Position numbers and translations under genes: made by a program
Assembly: GCF_005217455.1 (NCBI RefSeq)
Contig: NZ_SZPQ01000004.1
Span: 62,001 to 126,000 of the forward strand
Source: Martelella alba
GTDB lineage: Bacteria > Pseudomonadota > Gammaproteobacteria > Enterobacterales > Enterobacteriaceae
Length of the DNA: 64,000 nucleotides
Reading direction: 5' to 3'
Shown: positions 38,068 to 47,711 of the stretch, piece after piece
Numbering within the stretch: position 1 is the stretch's first letter
Layout of the letters: each line of letters starts with the position of its first letter
Notes under the pieces: generated by a model
Database searches by the model: none
The model's input: only the letters and a program-made list of their open reading frames with translations
Told to the model about the DNA's origin: nothing

Positions 38068-38802
38068 TTATTTCTGAAACCATTTCTGATAGAGGGTCTG
38101 ATAGGTCCCGTCCTGCCTGATCTTGTTCAACGCGGTGTTGAATTGATTTACCAACGCCTGGTTGTCCTGGCGTACCGCGATGCCCAGGCCCGTTCCAAAA
38201 TAGTTCTTGTCGGTAATCTTGTCGCCCACCGTCGCCAAATCGGCGTCTTTCTTCAGCCATTCGTTAACCACGGCGGTATCGCCGAATACCGCGTCCAACC
38301 GGCCGTTTTTCAGATCGAGAATGGCATTCTGATAGCTATCGTAGGGAACGGCGGTGATCTCCGGATGTTTGTCTTGGAGAAATTTTTGGTGGGTTGTGCC
38401 ATTCTGAATACCGACGCGCTTTCCTTTCAGCGAGGCCAAATCGGCGTATTTGCCTTTTTGCGCAATAAAAATCGCCGAGTTTTCATAGTAAGGCTGGGTG
38501 AACGCCACTTGCTTGAGACGTTCCGGCGTAATATCCATTCCGGAGATGATCGCATCGAAACGGCGGAATTTCAGGCTCGGGATCAGGCTGTCAAAAGCCT
38601 GATTGGTAAAGGTGCATTGTGCCTGTATTTCTTTACACAACGCCTTGGCCAGGTCAATGTCGAATCCCTGAATGGCATTGTTGGCATCGACGAATTCAAA
38701 TGGCGCGTAGGATGCTTCGGTAGCAAAACGGATAGTTTCGGCGGCGTTGGCGGCAGTGGTTAATCCGGCCAGTACGACGGCGGCGATCAGGATTTTTTTC
38801 AT
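38068..38802 (-). CDS. artI: Arginine-binding periplasmic protein ArtI
   Basis: A 244-residue amino-acid binding protein (243 in E. coli). The signal peptide is MKKILIAAVVLAGLTTAANA and the mature part starts AETIRFATEASYAPFEFVDANN. Ligand-site segments GMDITPERLKQVAFTQPYYENSA, GIQNGTTHQKFL and DAVFGDTAVVNEWL match ArtI/ArtJ. The ATG at 38802 with GGAT upstream is used rather than a TTG four codons earlier. E. coli has a second binding protein, ArtJ, after artM; it is absent here, so ArtI is the only one. Confidence 0.95.
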   Translation of the reverse strand: MKKILIAAVVLAGLTTAANAAETIRFATEASYAPFEFVDANNAIQGFDIDLAKALCKEIQAQCTFTNQAFDSLIPSLKFRRFDAIISGMDITPERLKQVAFTQPYYENSAIFIAQKGKYADLASLKGKRVGIQNGTTHQKFLQDKHPEITAVPYDSYQNAILDLKNGRLDAVFGDTAVVNEWLKKDADLATVGDKITDKNYFGTGLGIAVRQDNQALVNQFNTALNKIRQDGTYQTLYQKWFQK

Positions 38803-38817
38803 TTTTTTATCCAAATT

Positions 38818-39546
38818 CTAGTGCGATAAGTAATGAGCAAAGGCCTCGGTTTGTGGTTGGGCGAATCGTCTGGCGTCGCCCTGCTCCACAATTCGGCCAT
38901 TTTCCATGTAGACGATGCGGCTGGCGGTTTTGCGCGCGACCTCGACTTCATGCGTGACAATCACCTGGGTGATGCCCGTTTGCGCCAGCTCACGGATGAT
39001 ACTGACGATTTGGGCGGTGATTTCCGGGTCCAGCGCCGCCGTGGGTTCATCGAACAGCAGAACCTGCGGTTCCATCATCAGCGCGCGGGCAATGGCCACC
39101 CGTTGCTGCTGGCCGCCGGACAAATGCAAGGGAAAACGGTTACTGAAATCGGTCAGGCGCAACCGCTCCAAGAGCTTATCGGCCCGCTCGTTGGCTTGCG
39201 ACTTGCCAAGTCCCAGCACCCGGCATGGTGCTTCAATAAGATTCTGCCGCACGGTCAAATGCGGCCACAGATGATATTGCTGGAAAACCATACCGACGTT
39301 TTGCCGCAGTTCGCGAATGGCTTTTTCCCCCGGCGCCTGCTGAAAATCAAATTGCTTGCCGGCGATGGACAACTGGCCGGCACGCGGCGTTTCCAGCAAA
39401 TTCAACACCCTGAGCAGTGAACTTTTGCCCGCGCCGCTGGGGCCCAGCAGCACCAGTGTTTCTCCGGCAGGACAATCCAGAGTGATATCAAACAGGGCCT
39501 GATAGGCGCCATAAAAACAGTCGATGCGGTTAAGCTGAATACTCAT
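38818..39546 (-). CDS. artP: Arginine ABC transporter ATPase ArtP
   Basis: A 242-residue ATPase, same length as E. coli ArtP. Walker [10 protein letters not shown], signature [16 protein letters not shown], Walker [15 protein letters not shown] and H-loop [12 protein letters not shown] are intact. The ATG at 39546 ([28 protein letters not shown]) matches the family; an upstream in-frame start is rejected. First gene of artPIQM, separated from artI by 15 bases. Confidence 0.97.
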   Translation of the reverse strand: MSIQLNRIDCFYGAYQALFDITLDCPAGETLVLLGPSGAGKSSLLRVLNLLETPRAGQLSIAGKQFDFQQAPGEKAIRELRQNVGMVFQQYHLWPHLTVRQNLIEAPCRVLGLGKSQANERADKLLERLRLTDFSNRFPLHLSGGQQQRVAIARALMMEPQVLLFDEPTAALDPEITAQIVSIIRELAQTGITQVIVTHEVEVARKTASRIVYMENGRIVEQGDARRFAQPQTEAFAHYLSH

Positions 39547-39891
39547 GCGATGAAACTGAATAGCCATTGAGGCGGCAGATGTTAACGTCCACCGGCGACG
39601 GATGCAATCTATCAAGATCAAAATTTACATTTAGTGTGTTAATTATATCGTAAGCAGCACGAAACGTCTTTATGGCGGGGATCTACCTTCGTGTTATGCT
39701 TTATAAACCGTCATTATCACCTTATGCATGCTGGCTTGCGCCCCGGGCATTTTCCCGCGGCGAGGCCTGTGCCAGATACCCCGGCGCCGGTTCTTCCCCT
39801 GTGGGCAAGATGCCGGGCCTGGGCAAGGCGTTTTCTGCCGGCTTGCCCGCGATGGCCGGCTGCCGGCATCCTCCGCCGACGGCGTCATCGA

Positions 39892-40440
39892 CTAGCGTTC
39901 CGCCAGGCTCTGGCGCAGCGTACCGGCCGGCCAGGGGGACATCGGGCCGAGATAGCGCACATCATCAATGGCCCAGCAATGACCCTCGCGGATCATCAGA
40001 ACCTCATCCCGCCACCGGACGGGGGCGCTGTCCCCGCGCTGACGCGACATGGCCACCCGCAGCGGTATATTTCTGGCATCGGTATTCAGAATCCGTGAAG
40101 CGTCGTATACTTCGGCCGACGTCGGGCCGGCGGTATTACTGCTAAACAGATCCCCTGCCGGCAATTTCGCCGCCGTGGCCGGGTGTTGCAGACGCTCTGC
40201 CAGGATTCGGTACAAGCCGTCGCTCAAGTAGGGGCGGTACCGTGCGAGTTGCGTGCTGTCCGGACGGCCCCGCAACGGCTGTTGCATACGGAGATCGTAA
40301 AATTGCTGCGCCACCTTATCAGGGCCGCCTTCGGCGCACGGGCCGTTGCGGGTGCCGATATCCTTGAATGCCGGCTCAACCTGGGTACAGGCGCTGACGA
40401 TCAACGCCAAGGGCAGCAATACGCATAATTTTCTGTTCAT
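39892..40440 (-). CDS. ybjP: Lipoprotein YbjP
   Basis: A 182-residue lipoprotein (171 in E. coli). The leader MNRKLCVLLPLALIVSAC ends in a lipobox with C18. Conserved parts are GTRNGPCAEGGPDKVAQQFYD, RPYLSDGLYRIL, the DARNIPLRV segment, RDEVLMIREGHCWAIDDVRYLG and AGTLRQSLAER. Function is unknown; E. coli YbjP is a predicted lipoprotein near artP. The ATG at 40440 has AAGG 6 bases upstream; the longer open frame starting earlier is rejected because the lipobox leader must be N-terminal. ybjQ is missing, so amiD is the divergent neighbour. Confidence 0.93.
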   Translation of the reverse strand: MNRKLCVLLPLALIVSACTQVEPAFKDIGTRNGPCAEGGPDKVAQQFYDLRMQQPLRGRPDSTQLARYRPYLSDGLYRILAERLQHPATAAKLPAGDLFSSNTAGPTSAEVYDASRILNTDARNIPLRVAMSRQRGDSAPVRWRDEVLMIREGHCWAIDDVRYLGPMSPWPAGTLRQSLAER

Positions 40441-40605
40441 TTTTAACCTTGCATGGAATGGGAACGGGAAAGCGGGATGCATTAAGTATAATGAAAAAAC
40501 AGGCGTTTGTGGCGCAATGGGCGCCGGCGAAGGATGCGCGATGCCCCAAGGCAAGGGCGGTCCAGGCGAGGCGGCGCGGATATCCGCCAGAGGGGTGACG
40601 GCAGA

Positions 40606-41484
40606 TTGTACAATGGAATAGGCGCCGGGCTTGTCCGGCTATTGGTCCCAGGCGGCTATTGGCGGTTTGTGCTACTCTGTCTGTGCTGTGCCGGCTGCCA
40701 GTCCGATACGCAACAGGCAATCGCGTATCGGCTGGACGACAGTTACCGGGCCGCCGGCGTGGACGAACGTATCCATTTCCTGGTACTGCATTATACCGCG
40801 GAGGATTTTGACGGTTCACTCGCCACGCTGACCGCCGGCGGCGTCAGCGCCCATTATCTGGTGCCTCTCGCCAACGGTTCTGACCATCGGGTTCCCCGGG
40901 TGTACCGTTTGGTGGACGAATCTCGCCGCGCCTGGCATGCCGGAGAGAGTGGCTGGCGGGGGCGTAGCCGCCTTAATGACACGTCTATCGGCATCGAAAT
41001 CGAAAATGCCGGTTATCGCCGGGGATTGACCGGCTTTCGGGCCGCGCCTTATCCGCCTGAACAGATTGCCGTGGTCATCGCCTTATGCCGGGACATTATC
41101 AACCGCTATCATATCGCCCCCTATAACGTGGTCGGCCATAGCGACATCGCCTGGCGTCGCAAACAGGATCCCGGACCGCTGTTCCCCTGGCGGCAGTTGG
41201 CGGAAGCGGGCGTCGGTGTCTGGCCGAAACGGCAGCGGGTAATTTATTATCTGGCAGGCAGGGCGCCGCACGCGGCGGTGCCCATGGCCGGTATTCTCGA
41301 GCGCATGGCCCGTTATGGGTATGATGTAACGCCGGGTATGTCGGAGGCCCTGCAACAGCGGGCGGTGGCGGCGTTCCAGATGCATTTCCGTCCCGGCGAT
41401 TTCCGCGGCCGGCCGGACGCGGAAACCGAGGCGATACTTGATGCGCTACTGGAAGTAGCCCCTGCTGACGGTGGCGGCGGTTAA
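40606..41484 (+). CDS. amiD: N-acetylmuramoyl-L-alanine amidase AmiD
   Basis: A zinc amidase of the AmpD/amidase_2 type anchored in the outer membrane, cleaving MurNAc-L-Ala and anhydro-muropeptides. The zinc ligands are in LVLHYTAED (His), and NVVGHSDIAWRRKQDPGPLFPW (His, Asp); a C-terminal peptidoglycan-binding domain follows (ARYGYDVTPGM to FQMHFRP). A lipobox-like LCCAGC follows a short hydrophobic stretch. No ATG gives that leader; TTG at 40606 (AGGGG 10 bases upstream) or TTG at 40642 fit, the latter giving E. coli-like length. The 3' end runs 39 bases into the convergent ltaE. Confidence 0.88.
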   Translation: MYNGIGAGLVRLLVPGGYWRFVLLCLCCAGCQSDTQQAIAYRLDDSYRAAGVDERIHFLVLHYTAEDFDGSLATLTAGGVSAHYLVPLANGSDHRVPRVYRLVDESRRAWHAGESGWRGRSRLNDTSIGIEIENAGYRRGLTGFRAAPYPPEQIAVVIALCRDIINRYHIAPYNVVGHSDIAWRRKQDPGPLFPWRQLAEAGVGVWPKRQRVIYYLAGRAPHAAVPMAGILERMARYGYDVTPGMSEALQQRAVAAFQMHFRPGDFRGRPDAETEAILDALLEVAPADGGGG

Positions 41485-42498
41485 TTCGTCGTGGTGTTGC
41501 AGAAACTCACGCCAGACCCCGACCACTTTTTCCAGATCCGCGCGGCTGATATTCAAATGCGTCACCAGACGGGTCACGGTGCCGGCGGTGATTTTGATAT
41601 CGTGCCGTTTCATCCAGGGACCCAGTTTGGCCGCCAGTTCCGCCGGCTGGCGGATAAACAGCATATTGGTCTGGGCGCCGGGCGCCATGATTTCCACCCC
41701 CAGGGCGGCAAGCTGTTGTTCCAGCCAGCGCGCGTTGTCGTGATCCTCGCGCAGGCGCTGGACATTATGGGACAGGGCATAACGGCCGGCCGCCGCCAGT
41801 ATGCCGGCTTGGCGCATACCGCCGCCGACCATTTTCCGCCAACGTTTCGCCTGCCGTATATACGCCTCGTCGCCGCACAGCAATGAGCCCACTGGCGCGC
41901 CAAGTCCTTTGGACAGGCAAATGGTCAGCGTATCGCAATAGCGGGCAATATCGATTAGCGGCACATCAAGGGCGACCGCGGCATTGAAAATCCGCGCTCC
42001 GTCGATATGCAACCCCAAGCCGTGGTCGCGGCTAAACTGCCACGCCCGTTGCAGATATTCCAACGGCAGAACTTTGCCGTTATGCGTGTTTTCCAGGCAC
42101 AACAGCCGGGTCCGGGCGAAATGAAAGTCATCGGGCTTGATGGCGGCGGCCACTTTATCCAGCGGCAGCGTACCGTCGGCGTCGGCTTCCAGGGGTTGCG
42201 GCTGAATGCTGCCCAGCACCGCCGCGCCGCCGGCTTCGAATCGGTAGTTGTGCGCCTGCTGACCGACAATATATTCCTCGCCCCGCTGACAATGGCTGAG
42301 CAATGCCACCAAATTGGCTTGAGTGCCGCTGGGAAAGAAAAGTCCCGCCTCTTTACCGCTCAGCCGCGCGCCGTCGGCTTCCAGCGCCGCTACGGTAGGG
42401 TCGTCGCCGTAGACATCGTCACCCACATCGGCCTCGGCCATCCGCCGGCGCATCTCGTCGCCGGGCAGGGTGACCGTATCACTGCGTAAATCGATCAT
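41446..42498 (-). CDS. ltaE: Low-specificity L-threonine aldolase LtaE
   Basis: A 350-residue PLP enzyme (333 in E. coli) that cleaves L-threonine and L-allo-threonine to glycine and acetaldehyde. The N-terminus is MIDLRSDTVTLPGDEM; SGTQANLVALLSHCQRGEEYI, the PLP lysine in TICLSKGLGAPVGSLLCG and HIDGARIFNA are conserved. GGAG lies 5 bases before the ATG. The normal end is about WREFLQ; roughly 16 extra residues (through TVSRGYFQ) are read from the antisense of amiD, suggesting a deletion of ybjS-ybjT removed the native stop. Likely co-transcribed with poxB, as in E. coli. Confidence 0.95.
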   Translation of the reverse strand: MIDLRSDTVTLPGDEMRRRMAEADVGDDVYGDDPTVAALEADGARLSGKEAGLFFPSGTQANLVALLSHCQRGEEYIVGQQAHNYRFEAGGAAVLGSIQPQPLEADADGTLPLDKVAAAIKPDDFHFARTRLLCLENTHNGKVLPLEYLQRAWQFSRDHGLGLHIDGARIFNAAVALDVPLIDIARYCDTLTICLSKGLGAPVGSLLCGDEAYIRQAKRWRKMVGGGMRQAGILAAAGRYALSHNVQRLREDHDNARWLEQQLAALGVEIMAPGAQTNMLFIRQPAELAAKLGPWMKRHDIKITAGTVTRLVTHLNISRADLEKVVGVWREFLQHHDELTAATVSRGYFQ

Positions 42499-42588
42499 GC
42501 TTGCTCCGCTAATCTTTTGAATACGGCCGCATTCGGCGCCGGCGGATCCGAGCCGTTCATCGCCGTTTCGGACCCCCGGCGCCAAATA

Positions 42589-44310
42589 TCAACGCAGCCA
42601 GTTGGTTTTCGCCAATTCCACTATTTCATCACCGCGGCCGTTGATAATAGCGCGCAACATGTAAAGACTGAATCCTTTCGCCTGCTCAAACTTAATCTGC
42701 GGCGGCATCGCCAGCTCTTCTTTGGCGGTCACCACATCCACCACCACCGGCCCCTCGGTGGCAAACGCCTCTTCCAGCGCGGAATCGAGGTCGGCAGATT
42801 TTTCCACCCGAATACCTTTGATCCCGGCCGCCTGGGCGATGGCGGCGAAATTCGGGTTATGCAGCTCGGTACCGTCGGTAAGGTAGCCGCCGGCTTTCAT
42901 TTCCATAGCGACAAAACCTAATACACTGTTGTTGAAGATAACAATTTTTACCGGCAGCCTCATTTGCACCAGAGAAAGAAAATCCCCCATCAGCATGACG
43001 AAACCGCCGTCGCCGCACATCGCCACCACCTGACGATCGGGATAGGCGGATTGCGCGCCGAGCGCCTGCGGCATGGCATTGGCCATGGAACCATGATTGA
43101 ACGAGCCCAGTAGACGGCGCTTGCCGTTCATGGTCAGGTAGCGGGCGGCCCAAACGGTGGGCGTACCCACATCGCAGGTGAAGATGGCATCCGGCGCCGC
43201 CAGTCGGCTAACTTGCTGCGCCACATACTGCGGGTGTATAGGCTTGTTGCCGCTCGGTTTGGCCAGCGTATCAAGATCCTCGCGGGTTTGGCGGTAATGC
43301 TCCAACGCCGCGTCAAGATGACTGCGGTCAAGTTTTTCCTTAAGTCGCGGCAACAATTCCGTCAGCGTCGATTTGATATCCCCCATCAGGGCCATATTCA
43401 CCGGACAATGAGCGCCCAGGCTGGATGAATCGATGTCCAACTGAACGATGGTGGCCTCAGTGGGATAAAAGGCCCGATAAGGAAAGCGCGTGCCGAGCAA
43501 AACCAGGGTATCGGCGTTCATCATGGCCTGATATCCGGACGAAAAGCCGATAAGTCCGGTCATGCCGACGTCATAGGGATTATCCCATTCCAGCCATTCT
43601 TTTCCGCGCAGGGCATGTACCACCGGCGCCTTGAGCAATCCGGCCAACTGGACGACTTCATCATGAGCCAAGGCGCAACCACTGCCGCATAACAGCGTGA
43701 TGTTTTCCGCATGATTAAGCAGATTGGCCAGCTTTTCCAGTTCATCGTGCGGTGGCACCGCCAACGGCAGTCGGGGCGTGTGCCATACCGGCTTGCCTTC
43801 TATTGGCGCGGCCTTCAGCGCAACATCGCCAGGCAGGACGATGACGGACACGCCGCGATCCAGGATAGCCTTGCGCATGGCTATTCCCAGTACTTGCGGT
43901 AATTGTTCCGGATTGGACACCAGCTCGCAATAATGACTGCATTCCCGGAACAGTTCTTCGGGATGGGTTTCCTGGAAATAACCGCTGCCGATTTCACTGG
44001 AAGGAATATGGGCGGCGATGGCCAATACCGGCACCCGGTTGCGATGACAATCATAAAGACCGTTAATCAGATGCAGATTGCCTGGTCCGCACGAACCGGC
44101 GCACACCGCCAATTGGCCGGTAAGATGGGCTTCGGCGCCGGCGGCGAAGGCCGCCACTTCTTCATGGCGTGTTCCCATCCATTTTATGGTGCCCATGCGG
44201 TTCAGGCTGTCGCTCAAGCCGTTAAGCGAATCGCCCGTCACGCCCCAGATTCGTTTAACGCCGGCTTGCTCCAGCGTATTGGCAATCATTGATGCAACGG
44301 TTTGTTTCAT
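42589..44310 (-). CDS. poxB: Pyruvate dehydrogenase (quinone) PoxB
   Basis: A 573-residue thiamine-diphosphate flavoenzyme (572 in E. coli) that oxidises pyruvate to acetate and CO2 and passes electrons to ubiquinone at the inner membrane. The ThDP Glu is in [14 protein letters not shown], the ThDP/Mg motif is [29 protein letters not shown], and the C-terminal lipid-binding segment [27 protein letters not shown] is conserved. AAGGGG precedes the ATG. In E. coli poxB is sigma-S dependent; nothing specific was assigned here. hcp-hcr, its neighbours in E. coli, are absent. Confidence 0.97.
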   Translation of the reverse strand: MKQTVASMIANTLEQAGVKRIWGVTGDSLNGLSDSLNRMGTIKWMGTRHEEVAAFAAGAEAHLTGQLAVCAGSCGPGNLHLINGLYDCHRNRVPVLAIAAHIPSSEIGSGYFQETHPEELFRECSHYCELVSNPEQLPQVLGIAMRKAILDRGVSVIVLPGDVALKAAPIEGKPVWHTPRLPLAVPPHDELEKLANLLNHAENITLLCGSGCALAHDEVVQLAGLLKAPVVHALRGKEWLEWDNPYDVGMTGLIGFSSGYQAMMNADTLVLLGTRFPYRAFYPTEATIVQLDIDSSSLGAHCPVNMALMGDIKSTLTELLPRLKEKLDRSHLDAALEHYRQTREDLDTLAKPSGNKPIHPQYVAQQVSRLAAPDAIFTCDVGTPTVWAARYLTMNGKRRLLGSFNHGSMANAMPQALGAQSAYPDRQVVAMCGDGGFVMLMGDFLSLVQMRLPVKIVIFNNSVLGFVAMEMKAGGYLTDGTELHNPNFAAIAQAAGIKGIRVEKSADLDSALEEAFATEGPVVVDVVTAKEELAMPPQIKFEQAKGFSLYMLRAIINGRGDEIVELAKTNWLR

Positions 44311-44431
44311 AGCTTACCCCTTGGTGGAGTGACACCTCATACGGAGTCAAAAATTTATGCCAAACAAGCTTAGTCTTTTTAGACCAGGAATGGCAGCACC
44401 GGAGGGGATGAATCCGATAAAGGCGGCGCGT

Positions 44432-45334
44432 TTAAGCGGTGAAGAGGGCGATTAGCACCGGGGCCAGCAGACTGAGCAAAAAACCGTGGACGATGGCGGC
44501 GGGCACCACGTCCAGTCCGCCGCTGCGTTGCAGTACCGGCAGGGTAAAATCCATTGAAGTGGCGCCGCATAATCCCAGCGCTGTGACACGACTGCGCCGC
44601 ATCAAGCTTGGGATCAGCATGATGGCCAGCAGTTCGCGGGTCAAGTCGTTGAAAAACGCCGCGCTGCCCACCACCGGACCGAACGCGTCGCTCATCAAAA
44701 TACCCGACAGGGAGTACCAGCCGAAAGCCGAAGACAGCGCCAGACCCGTGCGCAGCGGCAATCCCATCACGGCGGCGGCCAACACGCCGCCGGCCAGCGA
44801 ACTCAACACCACCGCCAGGGCGATGGAGGCGCCGCGCCGGTTCACCAAGATCTGGCGCAACGTCATGCCGCTGTTGCGTAACTGAATACCCACCAGCATC
44901 AGCAGTAGGAGCAGGGCGAATTCGCTGGCCTTTGAGGCAATGGTCAACCAGTGCCATTGACTAAGACCGATCAAAAATCCGGCCGCCACCACCAGGCATA
45001 ATTTCAGCGAATCAAGCGCCATGCGCCAGCGCGAGGCAGGGCGCCGGAGCGCCAAACCGTCGGCGCGCCAGGGCGCGCGCTTCTCCAACTGCCACAAGAC
45101 GACGGCGTTGCATGCCAGAATACAACTTGCGCTGCACCCGGCATACCAGGCTATCAGCATTAAGTTGGCGGCCAGATTATCAAGAAAGGCCAGGCTTATT
45201 CCCATGAAAAACAAAATGACGTAGACCATGCCGCTCAGGACGCGATCCACGAGGCGAACCAGGTAAGAAGGCAGGCAAGGCAATAGGTAGCCCGCAATCA
45301 GCGGGAGAAGAATGATCAACAGGCCGGAATACAT
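44432..45334 (-). CDS. lysO: L-lysine exporter LysO (YbjE)
   Basis: A 300-residue membrane protein (299 in E. coli) with about eight helices that exports L-lysine and toxic thialysine. Very close segments are VYVILFFMGISLAFLDNLAANL, LLLMLVGIQLRNSGMTLRQILVNRRG, FGWYSLSGILMSDAFGPVVGSAAFFNDLTRELLAIMLIPSLMRRSR and TALGLCGATSMDFTLPVLQRSGGLD. In E. coli transcription is controlled by ArgR and lysine; no ArgR box was identified by eye. The ATG (MYSGLLIILLP) fits the family; a GTG four codons earlier is too close to the AGGA. Confidence 0.95.
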   Translation of the reverse strand: MYSGLLIILLPLIAGYLLPCLPSYLVRLVDRVLSGMVYVILFFMGISLAFLDNLAANLMLIAWYAGCSASCILACNAVVLWQLEKRAPWRADGLALRRPASRWRMALDSLKLCLVVAAGFLIGLSQWHWLTIASKASEFALLLLLMLVGIQLRNSGMTLRQILVNRRGASIALAVVLSSLAGGVLAAAVMGLPLRTGLALSSAFGWYSLSGILMSDAFGPVVGSAAFFNDLTRELLAIMLIPSLMRRSRVTALGLCGATSMDFTLPVLQRSGGLDVVPAAIVHGFLLSLLAPVLIALFTA

Positions 45335-45458
45335 AACGGGGGTCACATCCTTTTGCGCGGCGGGCGAAGTGCCGCATTAAACTAACCAAAACCTCCGGCG
45401 CTGTAAAGTCGCGCCGCGCGATATCGCCGTAGGGGGAATGTTGCGCGGCGGGGATTGT

Positions 45459-46412
45459 CTAAAGCGGGTTGAAATGGGCGTTGATCTGATCCGCGATGCT
45501 ATCGAGCATGGCGTAGCGACGCCGATATTCAGCGCGTTTTTTGCTGGGCAGGCAATCGAAGGACTTTCGGGCGATGCGAAGCGGCAGTCTGAAGTAACCC
45601 CGTTCCTGTGGCAATCCGCGCATGGACAGCCAGAACCGGTCATAATCCGCGTGCAAAAAACGTTTGCTCCGATAAAAATAGCGCCATTCCCGGTACATAT
45701 GTGTCCGGTTGCCGACCGCCAGTATCTGTTTGACGCCGAGAGCCTCCGCCAGCGCGGCGACGCCCTCCAATACCAGGCGTTTGGGGAACAAGCCGTGACA
45801 ATCCTTGGTGGCCGAATGGATTGCATCGTGGGGCAATTGCCGGTGAGCGCCCTGCAAGCCGCCGATAAACAGGGTCGCGCCTTGTTCCGGCATGATGGCG
45901 AAGGTGATTTCCGCCAGCATGACATTTTGTTCATCGGCAAAGACCAGGGTGGCCTCGCCTTCGCGGTTCAATTGATCCAGCGAGCACAAGCGCAGCGTGA
46001 ATCGCCGCTCGTTTTTAGCGTCAAGCACCGCCAGCAGCGCCCCGTCACGGCAGTAATGCCTGTCGAGCAAACCGACGGGCAGATGCTGATAAAGGTAGCT
46101 ATAATGGTATTGTAGAGCGGCCAGACGCTGGCCTTGGGTCATGTTGGCGGCCAGGTAGGGGCGATGCAGCTTGCAGGGTAGACCGGGCTGGGCGGCCATC
46201 AACCGGTCGCTCAGCGGATGGCGGGCCAGCTGTTCCAGCCAGGGACCGGAATAGCGCAGGGTGGAAAGATGGCGCAGCATGAATTTGCAGCGATAGTAGC
46301 GGCGGCGCCAGGCCGGACCAGGTATTCGGCGGCCCAGGAACAGTTCTGTCGCAAGTTGCCGTCCGGATTCCGCCACGGCGGCGTTTTCCCGTCGGGAAAT
46401 GAATTGGCTCAT
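45459..46412 (-). CDS. ybjX: VirK/YbjX family protein (DUF535)
   Basis: A 317-residue protein of the VirK/YbjX family (DUF535; E. coli YbjX is 330). Segments such as FIGGLQGAHRQLPHDAIHSATKDCHGLFPKRLVLEGVAALAEALG and the C-terminal RRRYAMLDSIADQINAHF are characteristic. In Shigella and Salmonella, members (VirK) contribute to virulence and peptide resistance, under PhoP control; no convincing PhoP box was found upstream here. Function in this organism is unknown. aqpZ and ybjD, on the lysO side in E. coli, and macAB are absent. Confidence 0.92.
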   Translation of the reverse strand: MSQFISRRENAAVAESGRQLATELFLGRRIPGPAWRRRYYRCKFMLRHLSTLRYSGPWLEQLARHPLSDRLMAAQPGLPCKLHRPYLAANMTQGQRLAALQYHYSYLYQHLPVGLLDRHYCRDGALLAVLDAKNERRFTLRLCSLDQLNREGEATLVFADEQNVMLAEITFAIMPEQGATLFIGGLQGAHRQLPHDAIHSATKDCHGLFPKRLVLEGVAALAEALGVKQILAVGNRTHMYREWRYFYRSKRFLHADYDRFWLSMRGLPQERGYFRLPLRIARKSFDCLPSKKRAEYRRRYAMLDSIADQINAHFNPL

Positions 46413-46766
46413 GGTGATACGCCCTGGAACAGTGCAAGTAAAAGCATCATTCCAGCAAAGCGTGTCTCAACCAGGGTGAAACCCGACGGTAAAGATGGCG
46501 CTCATACCTCGTTTGTTTATTTGATATTGAGATTATGACCCATCCGGTACCGGATCCCGCCGGGTGTTCGCCCCGGCGATCCGGGGGCGGTGATAGTGGC
46601 GACGGGCGGGCAAACAGACTGTTTACTGCAGGTATAATTATGCTTGCGTCTTAAATTAAAAATGTTATACCTTGAGTAAGCGGGGACAGATGGTACAAGG
46701 CATAAAAATGCCAGCGATAGCCACTGGCATTTAACCAATATCATTATGCATTAATCGCGAGGCGTG
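46413..46766. other. Interval between ybjX and cspD
   Basis: About 350 bases. E. coli has macAB here; no fragments were found. It contains the cspD terminator (46703-46732) and presumably the ybjX promoter; AT-rich around 46620-46680. Confidence 0.5.
46703..46732 (-). terminator. Rho-independent terminator of cspD
   Basis: On the minus strand AAATGCCAG / CTGGCATTT form a 9-bp perfect stem around a 9-base loop, with five T at the end, 35 bases past the cspD stop. Confidence 0.8.
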
Positions 46767-46991
46767 TTATTCAGTGACAGTCTCGGTTTCGACAGGTACG
46801 ATCAGACTCGCATGATTCCCTTTGGGACCTTGATGAACATCGAATCTGACAACTTGTCCGGCTTTGAGTGTTCGATAACCGTCCATCTGGATTGTTGAGT
46901 AATGCGCAAAGATATCCTCGCCGCCGCTTTCAGGACAGATAAACCCAAAACCTTTGGCGTTATTGAACCATTTAACTTTACCCGTCTCCAT
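46767..46991 (-). CDS. cspD: Cold-shock-like protein CspD
   Basis: A 74-residue cold-shock-domain protein, same length as E. coli CspD, which binds single-stranded DNA/RNA and inhibits replication in stationary phase. RNP1 is KGFGFI in WFNNAKGFGFICPE, and RNP2 is DIFAHYST. The C-terminal VETETVTE tail is shorter and more acidic than other Csps, as in CspD. The ATG at 46991 has GAGGG upstream. It is divergent from clpS, as in E. coli. Confidence 0.95.
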   Translation of the reverse strand: METGKVKWFNNAKGFGFICPESGGEDIFAHYSTIQMDGYRTLKAGQVVRFDVHQGPKGNHASLIVPVETETVTE

Positions 46992-47361
46992 GTTTCTACA
47001 TCCCTCGCAACCGAATCTTGAAGTGTGATGAGGATTGTTGACGTTGTAAGCCCGTTCCATCAAAACCACGGCCGCTTACGCAAGTACACTCTAGAGGATA
47101 GGAACAATAGGTCAAGAGGATGCGGGGACAGTTGGCCGACGACATTGCCAAAGTTTGAAGCAGATAACGCTATTGACACTTTTTTGACAAAAACGCAATA
47201 CGAAAGCTGCGATCGGAATCCTATTATAGAGATAGGCAGCAGCAGGAAGCATCACCGCTATCGGGATGATAGACTGGCGATCATGAGGGGGTTGTGGCGA
47301 TAAGATACCCGCTTGCCGCAACGTTCATTCAGGTATTGAAAGATGTTCCGACGGAAAGACG
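46992..47361. other. Divergent regulatory interval between cspD and clpS
   Basis: 370 bases with no gene. Two TTGACA hexamers (47173-47178 and 47184-47189) could serve as -35 elements toward clpSA; a convincing -10 was not found. Confidence 0.45.
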
Positions 47362-47682
47362 ATGGGCAAGACAAGTGACAGACCGGGTGAACAGCATCTT
47401 GCTGAAGACCTGGTGAAAGATGCGGTAGTGCCCCCATCAATGTATAAAGTGATACTTATCAATGACGATTACACACCGATGGAATTTGTTATTGACGTAC
47501 TTCAAAAGTTCTTTTCTTATGATGTTGAACGTGCAACGCAACTGATGCTGACAGTGCATTATCAGGGAAAGGCCACTTGTGGGGTCTTTACCGCTGAGGT
47601 CGCTGAAACCAAGGTGGCGCATGTCAACCGTTATGCCCGGGAAAATGAGCATCCGTTGCTTTGTACGCTGGAAAAGGCCTGA
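47362..47682 (+). CDS. clpS: ATP-dependent Clp protease adapter ClpS
   Basis: A 106-residue N-recognin, the same length as in E. coli, that delivers N-end-rule substrates to ClpAP. The flexible N-terminal tail leads to the folded domain at about residue 26. The substrate-pocket residues lie in [15 protein letters not shown] (Asn-Asp-Asp, Thr, Met) and the HYQGKATC segment (His). It is 29 bases upstream of clpA and forms an operon with it. The Aat transferase that creates N-degrons is encoded 3 kb away. Confidence 0.97.
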   Translation: MGKTSDRPGEQHLAEDLVKDAVVPPSMYKVILINDDYTPMEFVIDVLQKFFSYDVERATQLMLTVHYQGKATCGVFTAEVAETKVAHVNRYARENEHPLLCTLEKA

Positions 47683-47711
47683 AAAGGCGATATATTTGGG
47701 GGGAGGTGCCA

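Noticed and set aside
46413-46680. PhoP box upstream of ybjX
   Set aside because: Single TGTTTA hexamers occur, but no second half-site at the required spacing was found.
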